A stretch of 64,000 nucleotides of DNA from Azolla caroliniana (GCA_043228905.1 JBHGNT010000015.1:12338001-12402000); one strand, 5' to 3'. Shown: positions 32,261-42,984, numbered from the stretch's first letter. The notes: generated by a model from the letters alone, not told the origin. Translations and numbers: made by a program.

Positions 32261-33930
32261 ACAATGCCAACATATTGTCAGAAGCCTCATACCTAACTAT
32301 CACCTAGCTTGACATCAACTATCCAGTCAGAGTGATCAACCAATTCATGCAGCAAATGACCATTGAGCACCTTCAGTGCACACATAGACTACTATGATAC
32401 GTGAGCGGCACTAAGGATCGTGGACTGTTGTACCAACATTGTGTAGCCGAACAATTAGTCGGCTACAGTGATGTCGATTGGGCCGGTGATGCATCGGATC
32501 TTTGGTCAACATCCAAATTCATGTTTTCTCTCGGAAGCGCAGTTGTTGCATGGAGCAACAAGAAGCAACTGATAGTGGCTTTGTCAAGCACCGAGGCTGA
32601 GTACATAGGAGCTACCTTTGCAACCTATGAAGCCATTTGGCTTCGGTGGCTGCTGAAAGACCTATGGATCGAAGTACCGACATCGATCTCGATCTACTGT
32701 CACACCGTAAGTTGAATGCAACTGGCCAAGAACCTCGTGTTCCATGCTTGGACAAAGCACATCGAGGTGCATTATCACTTTGTGCGCGAGTGGGTCTTGA
32801 GCGGTGAAGTCGAACTCCAATATGTTCGAACCAATCAGCAAGTTGCCGACATCTTCACCAAGGAGCTCGGATAAGACAAGTTGCAACACATTTTGGAGAT
32901 GCTTGGGCTACAACATCTCGACGTGCCACACTCGAGGGGAAGAATAGGAATGGGGAGAAAATGTAAAGGCACCAGAGAAGTGAAAAGAATGGCGTGCGGA
33001 AGCAATATAGAAAAACCGAACAACAGAAAACGTAGGTTTAATGGAAAGCTTAGGTTTGCACAATACGCACGGGAGAGACAGAGAGAGAGTAAACACAAGA
33101 ACTTAATTCAAAAATAATACTCAATCTGTACATAGGATGTGCTCAATGAGCACTTTTATACAAGCCCTGACAATCGGGCTGGCACAAGTACTGACAGTAC
33201 TTGACTGCTCATAAATGAGCCTCCACTCTTACTCCCAAAACTATTCCTTACGAGGAATATCTTTCTAACGGCCTTTCAGTTTACACACTGATACGTCCTT
33301 CCTACGCACCGGTTTGCGTACCGGTTTACGCATCCGTTTTACGCACCGGTCCGGCCTAACCCATCGGTCCCAACCGATCCGGTCCTCGGCTTGCTCAGCC
33401 GATCCGGCCGATGTTGAGCTTGTCTCTCAACAAGAAGCAAACAAAGGGAAGGAGTAGACGAAAAAAAGTGAGCCGTGGTGGCAAAGTCAAGAAGGATAGA
33501 ACCGACAGGATGATGAAGGCCAAGACCTGAACATGGTCTGATGTGATGAAGGACTTGAAGATTGAAGACAAATTGGAGACATCCAAATCGGACAAGAGCA
33601 GAAACGAATTTGAGGCAGTCGATTCGGTTTAATATTTCGATTCGGAAGAGCCAAATCACTTGAAGGCCAAGCAGAAGAGAAGGTAGCCGAAGCCGACAGT
33701 AAACCGAGGGGTAGAGGGGCGCCAATACCGCGACAACGAGGGATCAGACAAGCCGGCCATAACGGTGGAGAAGCATGGAGTCAGATGGGTCGAGAAGTGT
33801 TGGACCGGAGGGCCGTGGAACGCAGGACTGGACCGGATGAGGAGTCCGAGCAAGGCGTGAAGATGTCAGGAGAAGCCGAGACAAGAAACCAGCAGAGCAG
33901 AAGGAACCTCAAGTTTAGCTTGAGGGGGAG
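32261..33930 (+). pseudogene. R5 RNase H and C-terminal extension, with S4 inside
   Basis: RNase H (32401-32715) has YSDVDWAGDASDLWSTS, LSSTEAEYIGATFATYEAIWL. It continues to ADIFTKELG and a purine tract near 32934 (CGAGGGGAAG). The extension is interrupted by S4, then resumes at 33438 with KAKT-stop-TWSDVMKDL and repeated SD/SE acidic stretches, matching the R2 extension. It ends at the purine tract TTGAGGGGGAG (33920-33930). Confidence 0.8.
32981..33432 (-). mobile_element. S4: solo LTR, TGTTGAG type
   Basis: 452 bp, plus-strand ends TGAAAAGAATGGCG...TCTCTCAACA, perfect target duplication AGAAG (32976-32980 and 33433-33437). The minus-strand start TGTTGAGAGACAAGCTCAAC matches the R12 LTR start. 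CACCGGTTxACGC-type repeats occur near 33310-33355. Confidence 0.92.
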
Positions 33931-34385
33931 TGTGGAGATGCATGCTCAACATGGGCTACATCAGTTGAACAAGCTGAGAGCCGGATCAGGTGAAGACTGA
34001 TCGGCTAGGCCCGGATCGGATCGATGAGTCAGATCCACGAGCTGGACCGGTGAGTCGGACCCACGAAAGTCGAGAGGCCATTAGAGGCCTATGGCCCTAG
34101 CCTAGTAGATAGACATATTTTTGGGAGTTAGGGTTAGTAGCTCAGTTATGAGCATTAAAGTACATGTCAGTCCTTTTAAGGACTTGTATAAAAAGTGCAC
34201 ACTGAGCATATTGTATGTACAGACTGAGTATTATTTTGAAATCGAGTTTATGTTGTTCTGCTTTGTTTGTCTCTCTTGTGTACTCTGTGTGTATTCCATA
34301 AGCTTTCCATTAAACCTTCGTATGTGTTCTATTGCTATCCGGTTGTAACCGGTTGTGTCTATAACCTTCCGCACGTAACTAGTCA
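33931..34385 (+). repeat. R5 3' LTR
   Basis: TGTGGAGATGCATGCTC...ACTAGTCACA, starting directly at the polypurine tract. TATA-like TGTATAAAAAGTG at about 34184. It is the family relative of the partial LTR S11 (53823-54093). Confidence 0.88.
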
Positions 34386-35020
34386 CACAACCAACTCTAA
34401 AGTTATCTTAATTATAAATTGTTTGACCATTGGCATGCCATGGTAGTATCGCAAGACTCAAAGTCTATAGGGGCTTTCAAGAATATATAGAAATTTGTTT
34501 CATAACAACTAAGAAGCATATTTTGGAATTATTTGTTAAGATGTCTTGACTCGAAACATGGGTAGAATTATTTGTATTGTTAGAATTAAGAATGCTCAAA
34601 TATGTGTGTACTTAAAGAAATTAGCTAAATTCCTTAGTCATAGACGATCAAGACACGAGAACTTGCTTTTGGTTGTTAAATGTTATCCCAAAATTAAGAT
34701 AAGCATCTAAATTTTCCTATTTGTGATACAATTTAGAAAACTTAAAATGTGTTAAAAATTGCACCTAATAAGTTCTTGATCGAGTCAACAATTGAGAATT
34801 TAGAAATACTTGACTCGGTTCTTGTCATCATTTCGAAGGAAAGGCGTCTTGATGTAGTTACCCATAGTTGAAAGGTTATGACAAGACACTCGCAAGTTAA
34901 AATTGGATGCATAAACTTCGATAATGAAGGGGCTGCTTGAGTCATTGCGGAACAAAATGGGTCATATTGGTCCCCCATGGATCATCATCATCATCATTCT
35001 CTCTCTATGTTTTTCTTTTT
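34386..35020. other. Host spacer
   Basis: AT-rich single-copy-looking DNA. A short CATCATCATCATCATC run lies at 34980-34996. No gene model is supported. Confidence 0.5.
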
Positions 35021-35110
35021 GTAATTAGCTTACCGTGGTGGTAACTCGTTTACCAGTTACTAACACTACATCTTGGGTTTGAAACTCAACTTCCTCACCT
35101 CTCTATTACT
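35021..35110 (+). repeat. tRNA-derived SINE head (candidate)
   Basis: A box-like TAGCTTACCGTGG (35026-35038) and a B box GGGTTTGAAACTC (35075-35087) at normal pol III promoter spacing. There is no clear 3' tail. It faces another tRNA-like head at 35155-35208. Confidence 0.45.
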
Positions 35111-35149
35111 CCATACATATCTCTTATTTCAATAAATGGCAATGTGGAA

Positions 35150-35222
35150 TGTAGGGGTTGAACCCATGACCACCTAGTCTCCATTGGGCAACCTTACCAC
35201 TCGAGCTACATCCATCTAGGCT
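35150..35222 (-). repeat. tRNA-derived SINE head (candidate), opposite strand
   Basis: On the minus strand TAGCTCGAGTGG (35197-35208) is a good A box and GGGTTCAACCC (around 35155-35165) a good B box. It is inverted relative to the head at 35026. A functional tRNA gene is unlikely since no clover-leaf acceptor pairing was evident. Confidence 0.5.
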
Positions 35223-35939
35223 CTCTTTCCACAGATTAATCATCTATGACAATCCTAGTAAGTAATCAGTGGCATATTGATAAATGTCATTATCACCACG
35301 TTGACTATTAGGTTGTGAGGTTTCCCTCAAAGATGTCTTCTATTCATATCTTTGTTCATTGGAAAGAGCCGCCAAAAGGTTAGACTAGATTGGTGTATGT
35401 AGATCAATTGCTTCACTGCTCATTGAAATATAAGCTGGAGATGTTTTTGTTTATACTCTTATCAATGTCTTTCTCATTACAAATGTCTTTCCCGAAAACA
35501 GAACCTCTATATCGCGGAGTTATTGTCTCACACATGACAAGATTAAAGGTTGTCAATTGAGCTTCAATTGTAAGATTAACTACCCCAATAAATACATAAT
35601 TATTGTAAAAATGCTACATATTCATTATGTCAAAATAATAATGTAATTTTCCATGCTAATCACACTACGACTTATTATAATTAGCACTAATGAAAACGTT
35701 GATTATTCACATGAGCTTCCTTAATGAATGGCTGTTTTTTGGATGCATATTATTTTGTGACAATATTAAATGTGGTCTTAAGCATGTGAGGGATGTCCAG
35801 TTGTCTACTGAGAAAATTTTATAGGTGATACTTTTAAACATATGAAGGGTACGATGTCCAATCTTATAAATAATGGTAGGGTAATATGATGATATGTTTC
35901 TTAAAAGTTCCCTTTGACAAAATAAAGAAAAGAAGATTC
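35223..35939. other. Host spacer upstream of the ERF gene
   Basis: AT-rich sequence with no recognisable coding region or repeat boundary. Confidence 0.5.
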
Positions 35940-36293
35940 CTAGCGATATATTTGGGTGGCTTGTAATCTAGTGCGTATTTTAATTGGTCGAGGAGAGTTT
36001 TTTCCCATGAGGCTAACAAACAATTTGGCGTTGTCATCAACTCGTAGGACATGTATTAGCTCGTATGTACATGGTACTCTAGCACAAAAAGTTAAGTCAT
36101 TAACTTTAGAGAGCCAAACTCGGAATCTAACTTCATCACATGGCATAGACATGAGCAACGAGTACCACATCATCATCCCACATGACCTTTCAACATCAAG
36201 TAGTTTACCTCTTACATCTGTGGTGTTTGGGATTTCATAAGTCATTGGGCTAAAGTTGGTTCCCCTTCGTGTCCCCTTAAGACCATGACACAT
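35940..36293 (-). other. Unrecognised 117-codon open frame
   Basis: The minus-strand frame MCHGLKGTRRGTNFSPMTYE... ends at 35940. Its composition is protein-like (GMMMWYSLLMSMPCDEVRFR), but I recognise no domain. It could be an exon fragment, part of an old repeat or chance. It lies divergent from and about 460 bp upstream of the likely ERF start. Confidence 0.25.
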
Positions 36294-36423
36294 ATATTAA
36301 ATGTGGTGCGTGCTATCATTTTCTTTACATCTTCCCATTCATTTGGTTTACAAGTTAACATGCACATAAACTTTCTCTATATTTATTTGTCCACTCACAT
36401 AAGTGAGAATAGCTCCCATTCAT

Positions 36424-36450
36424 CTCTCTCTCTCTCTCTCTCTCTCTCAT
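36424..36450. repeat. (CT)n microsatellite upstream of ERF
   Basis: An uninterrupted CT run of about 13 units in the presumed promoter, about 70 bp before the TATA-like box. Pyrimidine patches are common in plant core promoters. Confidence 0.7.
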
Positions 36451-36516
36451 TCACACTCATTCTATCTTAGAAAACAGGAGGTTATGTCATTCCTCGCATG
36501 GTTACTCTATATTATG

Positions 36517-36524
36517 TTTAAATA
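36517..36524 (+). promoter_or_regulatory. Possible TATA box of the ERF gene
   Basis: TTTAAATA, about 230 bp upstream of the first in-frame ATG (36752). The position fits a transcript starting near 36550. This is a sequence guess only. Confidence 0.35.
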
Positions 36525-36751
36525 GGTGAGGGGTGAAAGCATTTCCATTCCCATCCCGTTGTAGTGATTGGTGTGGCCGTTCTACCGATTGCATCAACCC
36601 TTTGGTGTGGACTCACGATACATTGGAAGAAGAAGTGGCCACCGATATTCCTATAACTATCCATGACATTAGGTCAAGACAATTCTCAGGCGACAAATAC
36701 GGGAATAGTGAACACTTGTCTATATTAAGCTCATTACATGAAAATCTAAGT

Positions 36752-37744
36752 ATGGTCGGTCATGGTGAAGCATCATCACACGAAACCGTGGGCATGGTAG
36801 AGCAATCGCCATATAATTGTACCATTCAAACCTTGGGTATGGAAGGTGATGATATCAATGTACTTATCAATAATGATTATGAAGCCTCCACCACAATTAG
36901 TGGTTGCATTGCAAGCCTAATGGGAACATCAGCTCACACATTCATCCCACAAGGTGTAGGGGGGAGCGCAATGCCGAGAAGAAGAAGAAGCTACCACGGA
37001 GTGCGCAAGCGGAACTGGGGGAAGTGGGTGTCTGAGATCCGAGAGCCCGGGAAGAAAACCCGCATTTGGCTCGGGTCTTTCCCTGAGGCTGCCATGGCCG
37101 CCCGCGCATACGATGTGGCCGCCCAATGCCTCAAAGGGAAACTGGCCCAACTCAATTTCCCAGAACTCATCGACATCCTTCCTCGGCCCGCCTCGGCATC
37201 CCCGAAAGACATTCAAGCTGCGGCCGCAGCGGCCGCTGCCCATCCATTTACGGCGTCGACCAAGAACCTTCCGGACAAGAATGGGAATGTACGTTATCAT
37301 ATGGATGACCATGGTGCCATCACCTTAACCCACCCATCAGCAACCACATCATATGATGATCATGACATAATAACTAGTAATGAATGTGCCTACTCACCAT
37401 CATTATGCACATATCAGCATGGCACCATTTTGAATAGTGATGAAGACCAAAATGCCTCCATGATGAATCTATCTAGTTACATTCTCGACATTAATCGACC
37501 CAACCAAACTGGCATGATTGTCATTGATTCAAGTGAACCGAACTCTAAGTATGAGGATCATATTGGGGAAGATAATAACGTAATGCTCAACGGTAGCAAC
37601 ACACATCCTCGTACTCATTATAATGATAACTATATTAATGAGGATTATAATTTAATTAATCATGACACTAGCAATACTTATCTAGATGTCTATAGTGGGC
37701 TTGATCAGTCAAATACATTTCACGAGTATATCTTATGGGATTGA
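36752..37744 (+). CDS. DREB-type AP2/ERF transcription factor (TINY-like)
   Basis: A single AP2 domain (about 36989-37165) reads [20 protein letters not shown] then [20 protein letters not shown], ending LNFPE. The WVSEIREP wording and the following [20 protein letters not shown] motif are typical of DREB subgroup A-4/ERF group III (TINY-like), so it should bind DRE/GCC-box promoters in the nucleus. PRRRRS just before the domain may be a nuclear signal. The C-terminal half is Asn/Asp/Tyr-rich and ends YILWD. The frame is open from 36533, but the first in-frame ATG is 36752 (330 codons); ATG 36971 would leave almost no N-terminus. A short upstream ORF starts at 36663. Intronless, like most of the group. 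No stop or shift: this is the only intact host gene seen. Confidence 0.85.
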   Translation: MVGHGEASSHETVGMVEQSPYNCTIQTLGMEGDDINVLINNDYEASTTISGCIASLMGTSAHTFIPQGVGGSAMPRRRRSYHGVRKRNWGKWVSEIREPGKKTRIWLGSFPEAAMAARAYDVAAQCLKGKLAQLNFPELIDILPRPASASPKDIQAAAAAAAAHPFTASTKNLPDKNGNVRYHMDDHGAITLTHPSATTSYDDHDIITSNECAYSPSLCTYQHGTILNSDEDQNASMMNLSSYILDINRPNQTGMIVIDSSEPNSKYEDHIGEDNNVMLNGSNTHPRTHYNDNYINEDYNLINHDTSNTYLDVYSGLDQSNTFHEYILWD

Positions 37745-39175
37745 TCGCTAGTGGTATTTCAATTGATCAAACTTGTTTGTTATTCTTCAAAAGTTATGTA
37801 CCATGTCACCTAAGATGTAAAGGGTCTTTTTTTTTTTCTTTGAGCTTCTTCAAAGAACAAATAGTCATCATCTCCACTATTTGAAGATGATGGACCCCAC
37901 AATCTCAATCTAACATTGGGAGTCTTCGATTGGAATTAGAAACGTCACAAGATTTCAATTTTGTGTATGTTCGAGTTTTTTTGAGGACAACATATATCGA
38001 GCATAACACTCTATTTGTGACTCGGATTATCATAACACTCTATTTGTGACTCAGATTATCATATTCAAGATGATACACACTTCAAAATGTTAAGGGAATA
38101 GTTTCTAGAAATAGTGTTGAGCTTGATGTGTGTTGATGGTATATAGTTGTTGTAAGAAAAAATGGGGTGTCAAGAACCACCATTACATCACTATCAAGTA
38201 AGCTAGAATGGGTTATATGGTAAGGTTTCATTTTTATAATCTCTTGCCTTTATCTTCATAAGAGGTGCAATAAAAAAAGTATTGTATAAGTCCTTATTCT
38301 ATATTGTGTATATATATAGGACTCTGACATGGACACTCTAGAGTCTAGATGATTATATGTTGTTGCCACGTAGAATTTCCCCAAAATATTTCTAGAAAAT
38401 CGAGTTAAAAACATTTGAAATCAAAACTTTAATCTCTCATCCATTAATTGGTTCGAAACATTTTTGTACAATCAACCACTTTTCTTAAGGAAAAGCCATT
38501 TGGTTATGTAATGGAAAAGAAATAAAGTGGATGGGTTGAAGTCTAAAAACAATGGAAAGAGAGTTGCCTGACAAGCTGATTTTTAGAAACATTATAGTAC
38601 CATTGTTCACCTTGTCAATCTTTGTGTTACAATGGGGAAATTTACTTTAAAGTTAAAGAATCACATTATTTTCTTGTAGACTTCAAGAAAGCTTTTTCTA
38701 AAGGGTGTTTCGAAGAGCATAGAGTACAATTTTATATATACAAAGTTTAAATGTTGTGTATGGTTAAGGATGGGTACCTATGCATTGATGAATTGAAACA
38801 ACTTTAACAACAACGAGAAGACATTTAAATAGGTAATTACAAATGGAAATGTAGTTTTCATGTTTGTCTTACGTAGATGTTATTATGATTTTCAAATAAT
38901 ATACTTTAGAAGATGCGTAAAAACAAAGATGAATCGAAAAATCAAAAGAAAATGAGAAGACAAGATTTTATATTAGCAAGAAGCAAGCAGTACAAGACAA
39001 TGTTGAAGATTGGCCATGAACTAGAGAGGCTCAACAATGTCTAGAGCTTCCACTTATATTGCATGGTTCAAGTCATGCATGATTGGCACCTAGCTTCCAT
39101 GCATGATTGCCAATTGGATTTCATGCAACCATACTACCTAGTCATCGTGCCTTGGTTTGTGTGAGTGTTGAGCGA
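37745..39175. other. Spacer downstream of ERF
   Basis: AT-rich, no second gene. A poly-T run is at about 37828-37840. A unit CATAACACTCTATTTGTGAC occurs twice in tandem (about 37999-38059). The pair CATGCATGATTGGCA / CATGCATGATTGCCA near 39080-39110 is a short direct repeat. It ends with GTGAG, the left R8 target duplication. Confidence 0.55.
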
Positions 39176-39559
39176 GCAAGCTCAACTGGATCCGGATCGG
39201 CTGAATAAGCCAGAGTCGGATCGGTATTCGGAACATGAGAACCAGATCGATATCCAGATGATATCCGAAACCATGAGACGGATCGGAGAGCGAGCCGGAT
39301 CAGTATCTTGAACAGTGTCCGGATGATATCCCGAACCAGGAGACGGATCGGAGAGCCGGATTCGACTGCGAACCAGAAGCCTAGTAGTAGCCTAGACTAC
39401 TAGGTAATCATTGTCTCGTAGTTGGTGTCAATCGCTCATATGAGCATTGAAGTACATAGTACTTCTGTCAGTCCTTTTGAGAACTCGTATAAATAGTGTT
39501 GTTTAGCACGTTGTACATATAGAGAATTTTCAGAGTGTTATTTTGAATTGAGTTTATGT

Positions 39560-39616
<57 letters not shown>

Positions 39617-39716
39617 GCGTACACGTACTCTGTGTGTGTGTTGAGTTTTCCTTTCATCTTTTGTTGCTATCCGGCTGAGCTGGTTTGTCAAATGCTTCCG
39701 CACGTTTACTTTGACA
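39176..39716 (+). repeat. R8 5' LTR
   Basis: TGTTGAGCGAGCAAGC...ACTTTGACA, 541 bp; the 3' copy is 452 bp. The surplus is a local duplication of a GATATCCGAACCAGGAGAC-like unit (about 39230-39360) and a longer CT microsatellite (39564-39614). Confidence 0.92.
39564..39614. repeat. (CT)n microsatellite in R8 5' LTR
   Basis: About 25 CT units; the 3' LTR has only about 8-9 units at the same place (45216-45232). This is post-insertion expansion or contraction. Confidence 0.9.
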
Positions 39717-39730
39717 TGATATCAGAGTGC
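39717..39730 (+). promoter_or_regulatory. R8 primer-binding site
   Basis: TGATATCAGAGTGC follows the LTR directly; one early G-to-A change from TGGTATCAGAG. Confidence 0.8.
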
Positions 39731-39809
39731 GAGTGTTGAGAACCTCTGCAGCCAACAAACACCTTTGAAGACAAACCCTAATACCCGGTAAGGACAGACA
39801 AAGAAAGAT

Positions 39810-41712
39810 ATGGACAGAGGTATGGCAGAGTTCACTTCCCACAGAGAAGCTGGACCAGAGCAACTACGGCATGGATATTGGTGCTACGTTGTCGTGAAGA
39901 TTTTCGTCCATAGGCGGAAACCGGGGTGGAATGGGCAAATCGGTGGTGTGCAACATGTGCACGTGTATACTAGAAAAGGGTGTGTAGAAAGAAGAGGAGA
40001 ATTTTATCCCACATTGTAAGGTCCCTCCCTCCTTGGGCTATAAAAGGAAGGGAGGGGTCACTTATGAGGGGTTGCCTATTTTAAGGGAGAGAGGCATACC
40101 ACTTAGGTCGAGGGTCTCCTATTCGGTTTTAGGGTTTCGGCTAGGGTTTTCTTCTTGGGTTTTTCCTTTAGGGTTTTTGATATAGTCATTTGGTGCGGCC
40201 ATGGCGGCCACCATTGTAAAGCGTTTATGTTTTCCTTAAGCTAACTTGTTGAGCATCTTGCCCCGTCTATTCTATGTGATTGTCTTATTCTTTCTCACCT
40301 CCTCTTGAGCTAAGCTTCCATTTTTTGTCTTATTCTTTCTCCTCCACTCCCTAGTCCAAGACCCCCGTGGTCCCGCCCCTTCTACATGCACGCGCGTAAC
40401 AACGCGACAACGTGGAAGGAACCACTGAGGTAGCATCGGAGCTAGCACACAAGGACTTCCCAGCATGGGAGTAAGGAGTGAACCGCGTTTTGTACTGCCT
40501 CGCCTCCTGTGTGCATGATCAGATGCTCGGCTACATCAAGGATGCAAAAACGCCGAAGGAGGCCTTGGAAAATCTTCGGAAGATATTCGCCGCGAGTACC
40601 ACAGCCCGTAAGTTGACGCTCCGGCAAGAGCTAAACAACATCCGGCAAAGAGATATATCGGTTACGGACTACACCACCGAGTTAAAGGAGATTTTCGACA
40701 CGCGTGGGTCCATCAACGTGACGGTGGACGAAGACGAGATGGTTCAAATCTGCCTTGGTGGTCTAGCACAACGGTACGGGCCAATCCGAATGACAATTTG
40801 CACCCGAGAGAAACCAACGTCCTTCTTCAACTTACAATCAATATTGATGGTCAAAGAAAACCACGCGAGTGGGTCAAGGATCACTCAATCAGACAACAAG
40901 ATGTTGTACACGGAGGCAGATCGATCCTGTGGGCATGGATCAACTACACGTCATGGTCATATAAAATGCACCAGTACCTGGTGGAGCTACGTGGAAGGAA
41001 CCAACGAGGTAGCACCGGGGCCGGCACACAAAGCCTCCCTGGCATGGGAGCAAGGAGCGAGCCGAGTATTGTACTGCCTTGCGTCCAGTGTTCACGATCA
41101 GATGCTCGGCTACATCAAGGATGCAAAAATGCCGAAGGAGACTTTGGAAAATCTATGGAAGATTTTCGCCGCAAGTACCACAACCCGTAATTTGCAACTC
41201 TAGCAAGAGCTGAACAACATCCGATAGAGAGATATGTTTGTTACGGACTATACCACCAAGATTAAGGAGATATGGGATGCACTCGGATCCATCAACGTAA
41301 CGGTAGAAGAAGATGAGATGGTCCAGATCTGTCTCGGTGGTCTAGCACCATGGTACGGGCCAATACGAACGACAATTTGCACCCGAGAGAAGCCACTGTC
41401 CTTCTTCGACTTACAATCCATGTTGATGGTCGAAGAAAACCACGCAAGTGGGTCGAGGACCACTCAATCCGACAACTGGATTATGTGCATGGAGGCGGAT
41501 CGGCCCCGTGGGCGTGGAGGACAAGGTGGGTCGGCACGCAATGGAGGCGGTTGGCAAGAGTAGAACCGAAGGCATAGAGACAATGCCGACAACAGTTTTG
41601 GACCCTCCACAAGCAAGGGGGGTCATAACGGTGCCGGAAACCGACAAGGAAAGGCCAACACGAAATGTTGGTACTGTAGCAAGAAAGGCCACAGGGAGAG
41701 CGAGTGCTGGAA
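39810..41712 (+). pseudogene. R8 Gag, with internal duplication and S5
   Basis: ATG 39810 (MDRGMAEFTSHREAG) is soon interrupted by S5 (39890-40409). Gag then reads open from 40478 to 41203 (241 codons) and 41234-41563. This covers two copies of the Gag core: LASCVHDQMLGYIKDAKTPK and, after a junction at about 40945, LASSVHDQMLGYIKDAKMPK. The zinc knuckle CWYCSKKGHRESEC is intact at 41666-41707 in the next frame. Confidence 0.85.
39890..40409 (+). mobile_element. S5: TGTCG-type solo LTR (520 bp) in R8 gag
   Basis: TGTCGTGAAGATTTTCG...CAACGCGACA with a perfect 4-bp target duplication ACGT (39886-39889, 40410-40413). The interrupted gag codons (SYVEG) confirm a 4-bp repeat. A strong TATA box CTATAAAAGG is at about 40049-40058, followed by several TAGGGTTTT motifs, consistent with an LTR promoter. 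Its first 17 bases are nearly identical to the S7 start. Confidence 0.85.
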
Positions 41713-41725
41713 GAAGCGCGCCGAT

Positions 41726-42265
41726 TTGGACAAATCCGAACCCGGCAAAGCCGGTCCGGAAAACTGGCAAAGCTCACACTACGCGGAAGGATCAGAAGGA
41801 TCTAGAACCGGGAAGACCGGAAAAGGGCTAGTCTTTGTGATGAAGCACAAGGCGAACTCGATGAAGAAGACCACTTCCGGATCGGAGGAAGTATGGTACG
41901 TTGATTCCGGAGAGTCCAACCACATGACGAGCCATGAAGAGTGGTTCTCATTTTTGGAGAAGCCGGAACAACCGAGGATTGTTGAAACCGGAGACGACAC
42001 CCCTCACCCGATTGTGTGTCAGAGAAGTCCCTTTAAGCCATGTCGGACAAAAGGGAAAGCTGATGAATGTACTACACGTTCCAACTATCACAAAGAACCT
42101 AGTATCGGTCAGACAAATCGTCGACCCAAGAATGCAAGTGCGGTTTACACACCTCGGGTGCTTCATCAAGGAAGAAGGCCGGATAATTGCGTAAGGGCGC
42201 AGGGAAGGGAGGATGTTCATCCTCAACACATTGACATCGGCACTGCCATGTTTGCCAAAGGATAG
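41726..42265 (+). pseudogene. R8 protease
   Basis: Open 179-codon frame with WYVDSGESNHMTSH (Asp-Ser-Gly at 41903-41911). The frame shifts after GDDTPHPIV, so the C-terminal part is not native protease. Downstream to 42717 integrase is recognisable (HSDVWG region near 42474, CLWSDDGKEYFSG near 42655) with many stops. Confidence 0.82.
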
Positions 42266-42717
42266 AAGATTGAATCGGACATTGATCTCTAGCATAAGCG
42301 GGTCCGCCACATCAACTATAGGAGGCTTCAAGATCTGCAATCGAAACAAGTTGTGTTCGGATTGCCGAAGTTTAGTGGCCAGAAGGCCCTGAAGCTTGCC
42401 AACTAGGGAAGCAACACCGGCTTCCATTCCCCACCGAACGAAACCGTAGCCATAACAAGCTCGATCTAATCCATTCAGATGTGTGGGGAGCGGCATAGAA
42501 CGTTAGTCTTGGCGGGAGTCGGTGTTTTGTCTCCTTCATTGACGACTACAACCGGCACACGTGGATCTACCTCATCAAGAAGAAAGCGAAGTCTTTGACT
42601 ATTTCTAGAACCTTCAAAGTTTAGTTGAAAGGGAAACGGAGAGGAAGATCAAGTGCCTGTGGTCGGATGACGGAAAAGAATACTTTTCCGGCTAATTCAA
42701 CAATTATACATAGCAGA
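42266..42717 (+). pseudogene. R8 integrase, 5' half only
   Basis: Homology to the R2 integrase runs from the GHVN-like region (42300s), through the KFSGxKA and first-Asp region, to YFSG-stop-FNNY at 42710. The last third with the catalytic Glu is missing because R9 and a deletion follow. Confidence 0.75.
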
Positions 42718-42727
42718 TGTCATGATA

Positions 42728-42790
42728 TGGCAAGACTCGAACCCATGACCTTATGCTACATGGGTCAAGCTCTTGACCATTAGACCATAC
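42728..42790 (-). repeat. tRNA-like module at the R9 LTR start
   Basis: On the minus strand: A box TGGTCTAATGGTC (42775-42787), B box GGGTTCGAGTCTT (42732-42744), and ends TATGGT / GCCATA that can pair as a 6-bp acceptor-like stem. It resembles a decayed tRNA or SINE head. It occupies the first 70 bp of the R9 LTR. Confidence 0.5.
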
Positions 42791-42984
42791 ATTATAATAC
42801 ATAGAATATTATTTTCCTTTATGTTTTATTATAGAAAATTGATGTATATTCCAGATTTCTTTGGAACATTCTAGAAACTTCAGGAGTATTCCTTACAACA
42901 CTATAAAAGGAGGCACAAGCATTATTTCGAACCAAATCAGTTCAACGCTAGTCTTAAGCCTCCTCGCTACTACTGTACATTCTC

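Larger units (their letters stand above)
20687..34385 (+). mobile_element. R5: copia retrotransposon interrupted by R6, S3 and S4
   Basis: A plus-strand copia element of the R2 type. The left LTR is only a fragment (20687-20768) fused to late gag; the right LTR (33931-34385) is complete. Pol breaks off at 23422 and resumes at 30581 after R6. RNase H resumes after S3. Because the left LTR end is lost, no target duplication can be tested. Removing the inserts leaves about 4.8 kb. The 20590-20686 stretch to its left is unassigned. Confidence 0.88.

Noticed and set aside
36533-36751. N-terminal 73 codons of the ERF frame as coding
   Set aside because: The frame opens at a GTG and has no ATG before 36752; plant nuclear genes start at ATG, so it is treated as 5' leader unless an upstream exon exists.
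42728-42790. Functional tRNA gene
   Set aside because: Promoter boxes and a possible acceptor stem exist, but anticodon and T-stem pairing are poor; called tRNA-like only.
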